Shown here piece after piece: positions 6,301-6,491 of a stretch of 6,491 nucleotides of DNA. The first letter of the stretch is position 1, and every line of letters begins with the position of its first letter. The position numbers and the translations under genes are program-made. The DNA comes from Syntrophaceae bacterium (GTDB taxonomy: Bacteria > Desulfobacterota > DTXE01): positions 1 to 6,491 of the forward strand of contig DTXE01000171.1 in NCBI GenBank assembly GCA_012962595.1. Direction: 5' to 3'. A model generated the notes under the pieces. The model had not been told where the DNA came from, did not search any database, and was given only the letters and a program-made list of their open reading frames with translations.

Positions 6301-6491
6301 GAAGGGCCTTAAAGAAGAATTGGAGAAATTATTAGTTGGTAAGGTATGTGCTACTGGCTTAACAGATGAGAAATCTGGCAGAAGGCTATTAAAGAAGGGC
6401 GAAGTTATTACTCAAGATGTCATTTCAAAAATTCCACATGATAAATGGAAAAAGATATCCTTGATTGGCCAGGAGAAGGTTAAGCAGGATA
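3392..6491 (+). CDS. rpoB: DNA-directed RNA polymerase subunit beta, N-terminal 1033 codons (3' end outside window)
   Basis: This is the beta subunit of the core RNA polymerase. The reading frame is open from ATG 3392 to the window end, in the same frame at every landmark checked. Landmarks in order: N-terminal lobe with [21 protein letters not shown] (136-156); SI1-like insert (about 230-343); [12 protein letters not shown]; the rifampicin pocket around [11 protein letters not shown] (516-526) and [20 protein letters not shown] (from 529); [24 protein letters not shown] (813-823), with the active-centre E815/D816; the flap region from about 904 ([14 protein letters not shown]); and the start of an SI2-like insert after about 945. 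The usual length is about 1,350, so roughly 300 residues are missing, including the conserved active-site lysine region GDKMAGRHGNKG. Numbering runs two to three ahead of E. coli at these sites. GGAGGAG supports the start. Confidence 0.98.
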   Translation, partial: MLLGPRMRKDFSKLERIIDIPNLMEMQKESYARFLQKDVNPHERENVGLQAAFKSTFPIRDFTGTSSLEFVKYTIGEPKYEAKECLQRGMTYEAPLKITVQLVVYDIDKDTGGKSIRDVKEQEIYFGTIPLMTERGTFIINGTERVVVSQLHRSPGIFFDHDEGKNASGKLLYSARIIPLRGSWIDLEFDAKDILYARIDRRRKFPVTLLLRALGLSTEELLSYFYKTEWIVIEDHGIYRKLDPDILRDIRATEDMLDPNTRKVLIKKNQKITETLIKRLKDAGVEYFPLDMKSIEGRIFAHDVADPNTGEIFIRCNEELTQDKFDEIVKKNIKQVPLIFADGHNVSTSLRDTLVIDKVTNTHDAILEIYRRLRPTSPPTLEIATDFLNNLFFNPEHYDLSKVGRLKLNLRLGMKAPLTQQTLTKEDLLMAVKRLIELKDRQEPVDDIDHLGNRRVRAVGELLENQYRIGLVRMERAVKERMILQEIETLMPHDLVNPKPVSAVVKEFFGTSQLSQFMDQTNPLSEVTHKRRLSALGPGGLTRERAGFEVRDVHPTHYGRICPIETPEGPNIGLIVSLSTYARVNEFGFIETPYREVKNGQVTKDVRFLSALDEGNYPIAQANAPITEKGKFVKDLVSARVAGEFVMVRSEEVRFMDVSPNQLVSVAASLIPFLEHDDANRALMGSNMQRQAVPLLRTEAPLIGTGMEEVVARDSGVTVVAREDGYVEDVDASRIVIRYDGKKEKFGTGCEICKLIKYQRTNQNTCFSQKPIVKKGDTIKRGQIIADGPATDGGELALGRNVMVAFMPWGGYNFEDSILISERLVKEDIYTSIHIEEFETTARDTKLGKEEITRDIPNVAEEALKDLDESGIIRIGAEVKPDDILVGKVTPKGETMLSPEERLLRAIFGEKAADVKDTSLRVPPGIEGIVIDAKVFSRGGVDKDNRSRSIEGEEIAKLIKDQNDEIKVLKKGLKEELEKLLVGKVCATGLTDEKSGRRLLKKGEVITQDVISKIPHDKWKKISLIGQEKVKQD

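Noticed and set aside
1..6491. Search for a mobile element, CRISPR array, defence module or other undescribed system.
   Set aside because: Almost every base belongs to a recognised housekeeping gene, gaps are at most 46 bases, and no direct repeats, transposase fragments or foreign-looking genes were seen.

Overview
This window is a conserved bacterial housekeeping locus for translation, protein export and transcription. All genes are on the + strand in the order 3' end of tuf, rpmG, trnW (tRNA-Trp), secE, nusG, rplK, rplA, rplJ, rplL, 5' three quarters of rpoB. Both window edges cut genes: tuf is missing its 5' part and rpoB its 3' part.

Organism: a bacterium with a Gram-negative-type RNA polymerase. 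The beta subunit carries both lineage inserts known from E. coli RpoB: an SI1-like insert at about residues 230-343 and the start of an SI2-like insert after about residue 945. This argues against Firmicutes and Actinobacteria. GC is moderate (two hand-counted 60-base lines gave 38% and 52%). Arginine is often AGA/AGG and isoleucine often ATA, a bias common in thermophiles. The gene order with tRNA-Trp between rpmG and secE, and the general look of the proteins, would fit Desulfobacterota or a relative. That placement is a low-confidence inference.

Layout: 1-100 is the end of EF-Tu. Positions 147-296 encode ribosomal protein L33, and 330-406 a complete tRNA-Trp with its CCA end encoded. Positions 439-735 encode SecE and 760-1290 NusG. 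Positions 1308-3372 hold the four stalk-region ribosomal protein genes (L11, L1, L10, L7/L12). RpoB starts at 3392 and stays open to the end of the window (1033 codons). The longest gap without a gene is 46 bases, so there is no large intergenic region to explain.

How the genes work together: L11, L10 and L7/L12 form the GTPase-recruiting stalk base and stalk used by EF-Tu and EF-G, and L1 forms the opposite stalk. SecE is the essential small subunit of the SecYEG translocon. NusG binds RNA polymerase and can link it to Rho or the ribosome. RpoB is the catalytic beta subunit. The tight spacing suggests one or few long transcripts, with tRNA-Trp processed out of the message.

I found no sign of a novel system, mobile element, CRISPR array or defence gene. 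The observations worth a second look concern gene expression and architecture: the missing space for an L10 leader, non-ATG starts for secE, nusG and rplJ, an L10 C-terminal helix long enough for a third L12 dimer, and a possible hairpin over the rplK ribosome binding site.
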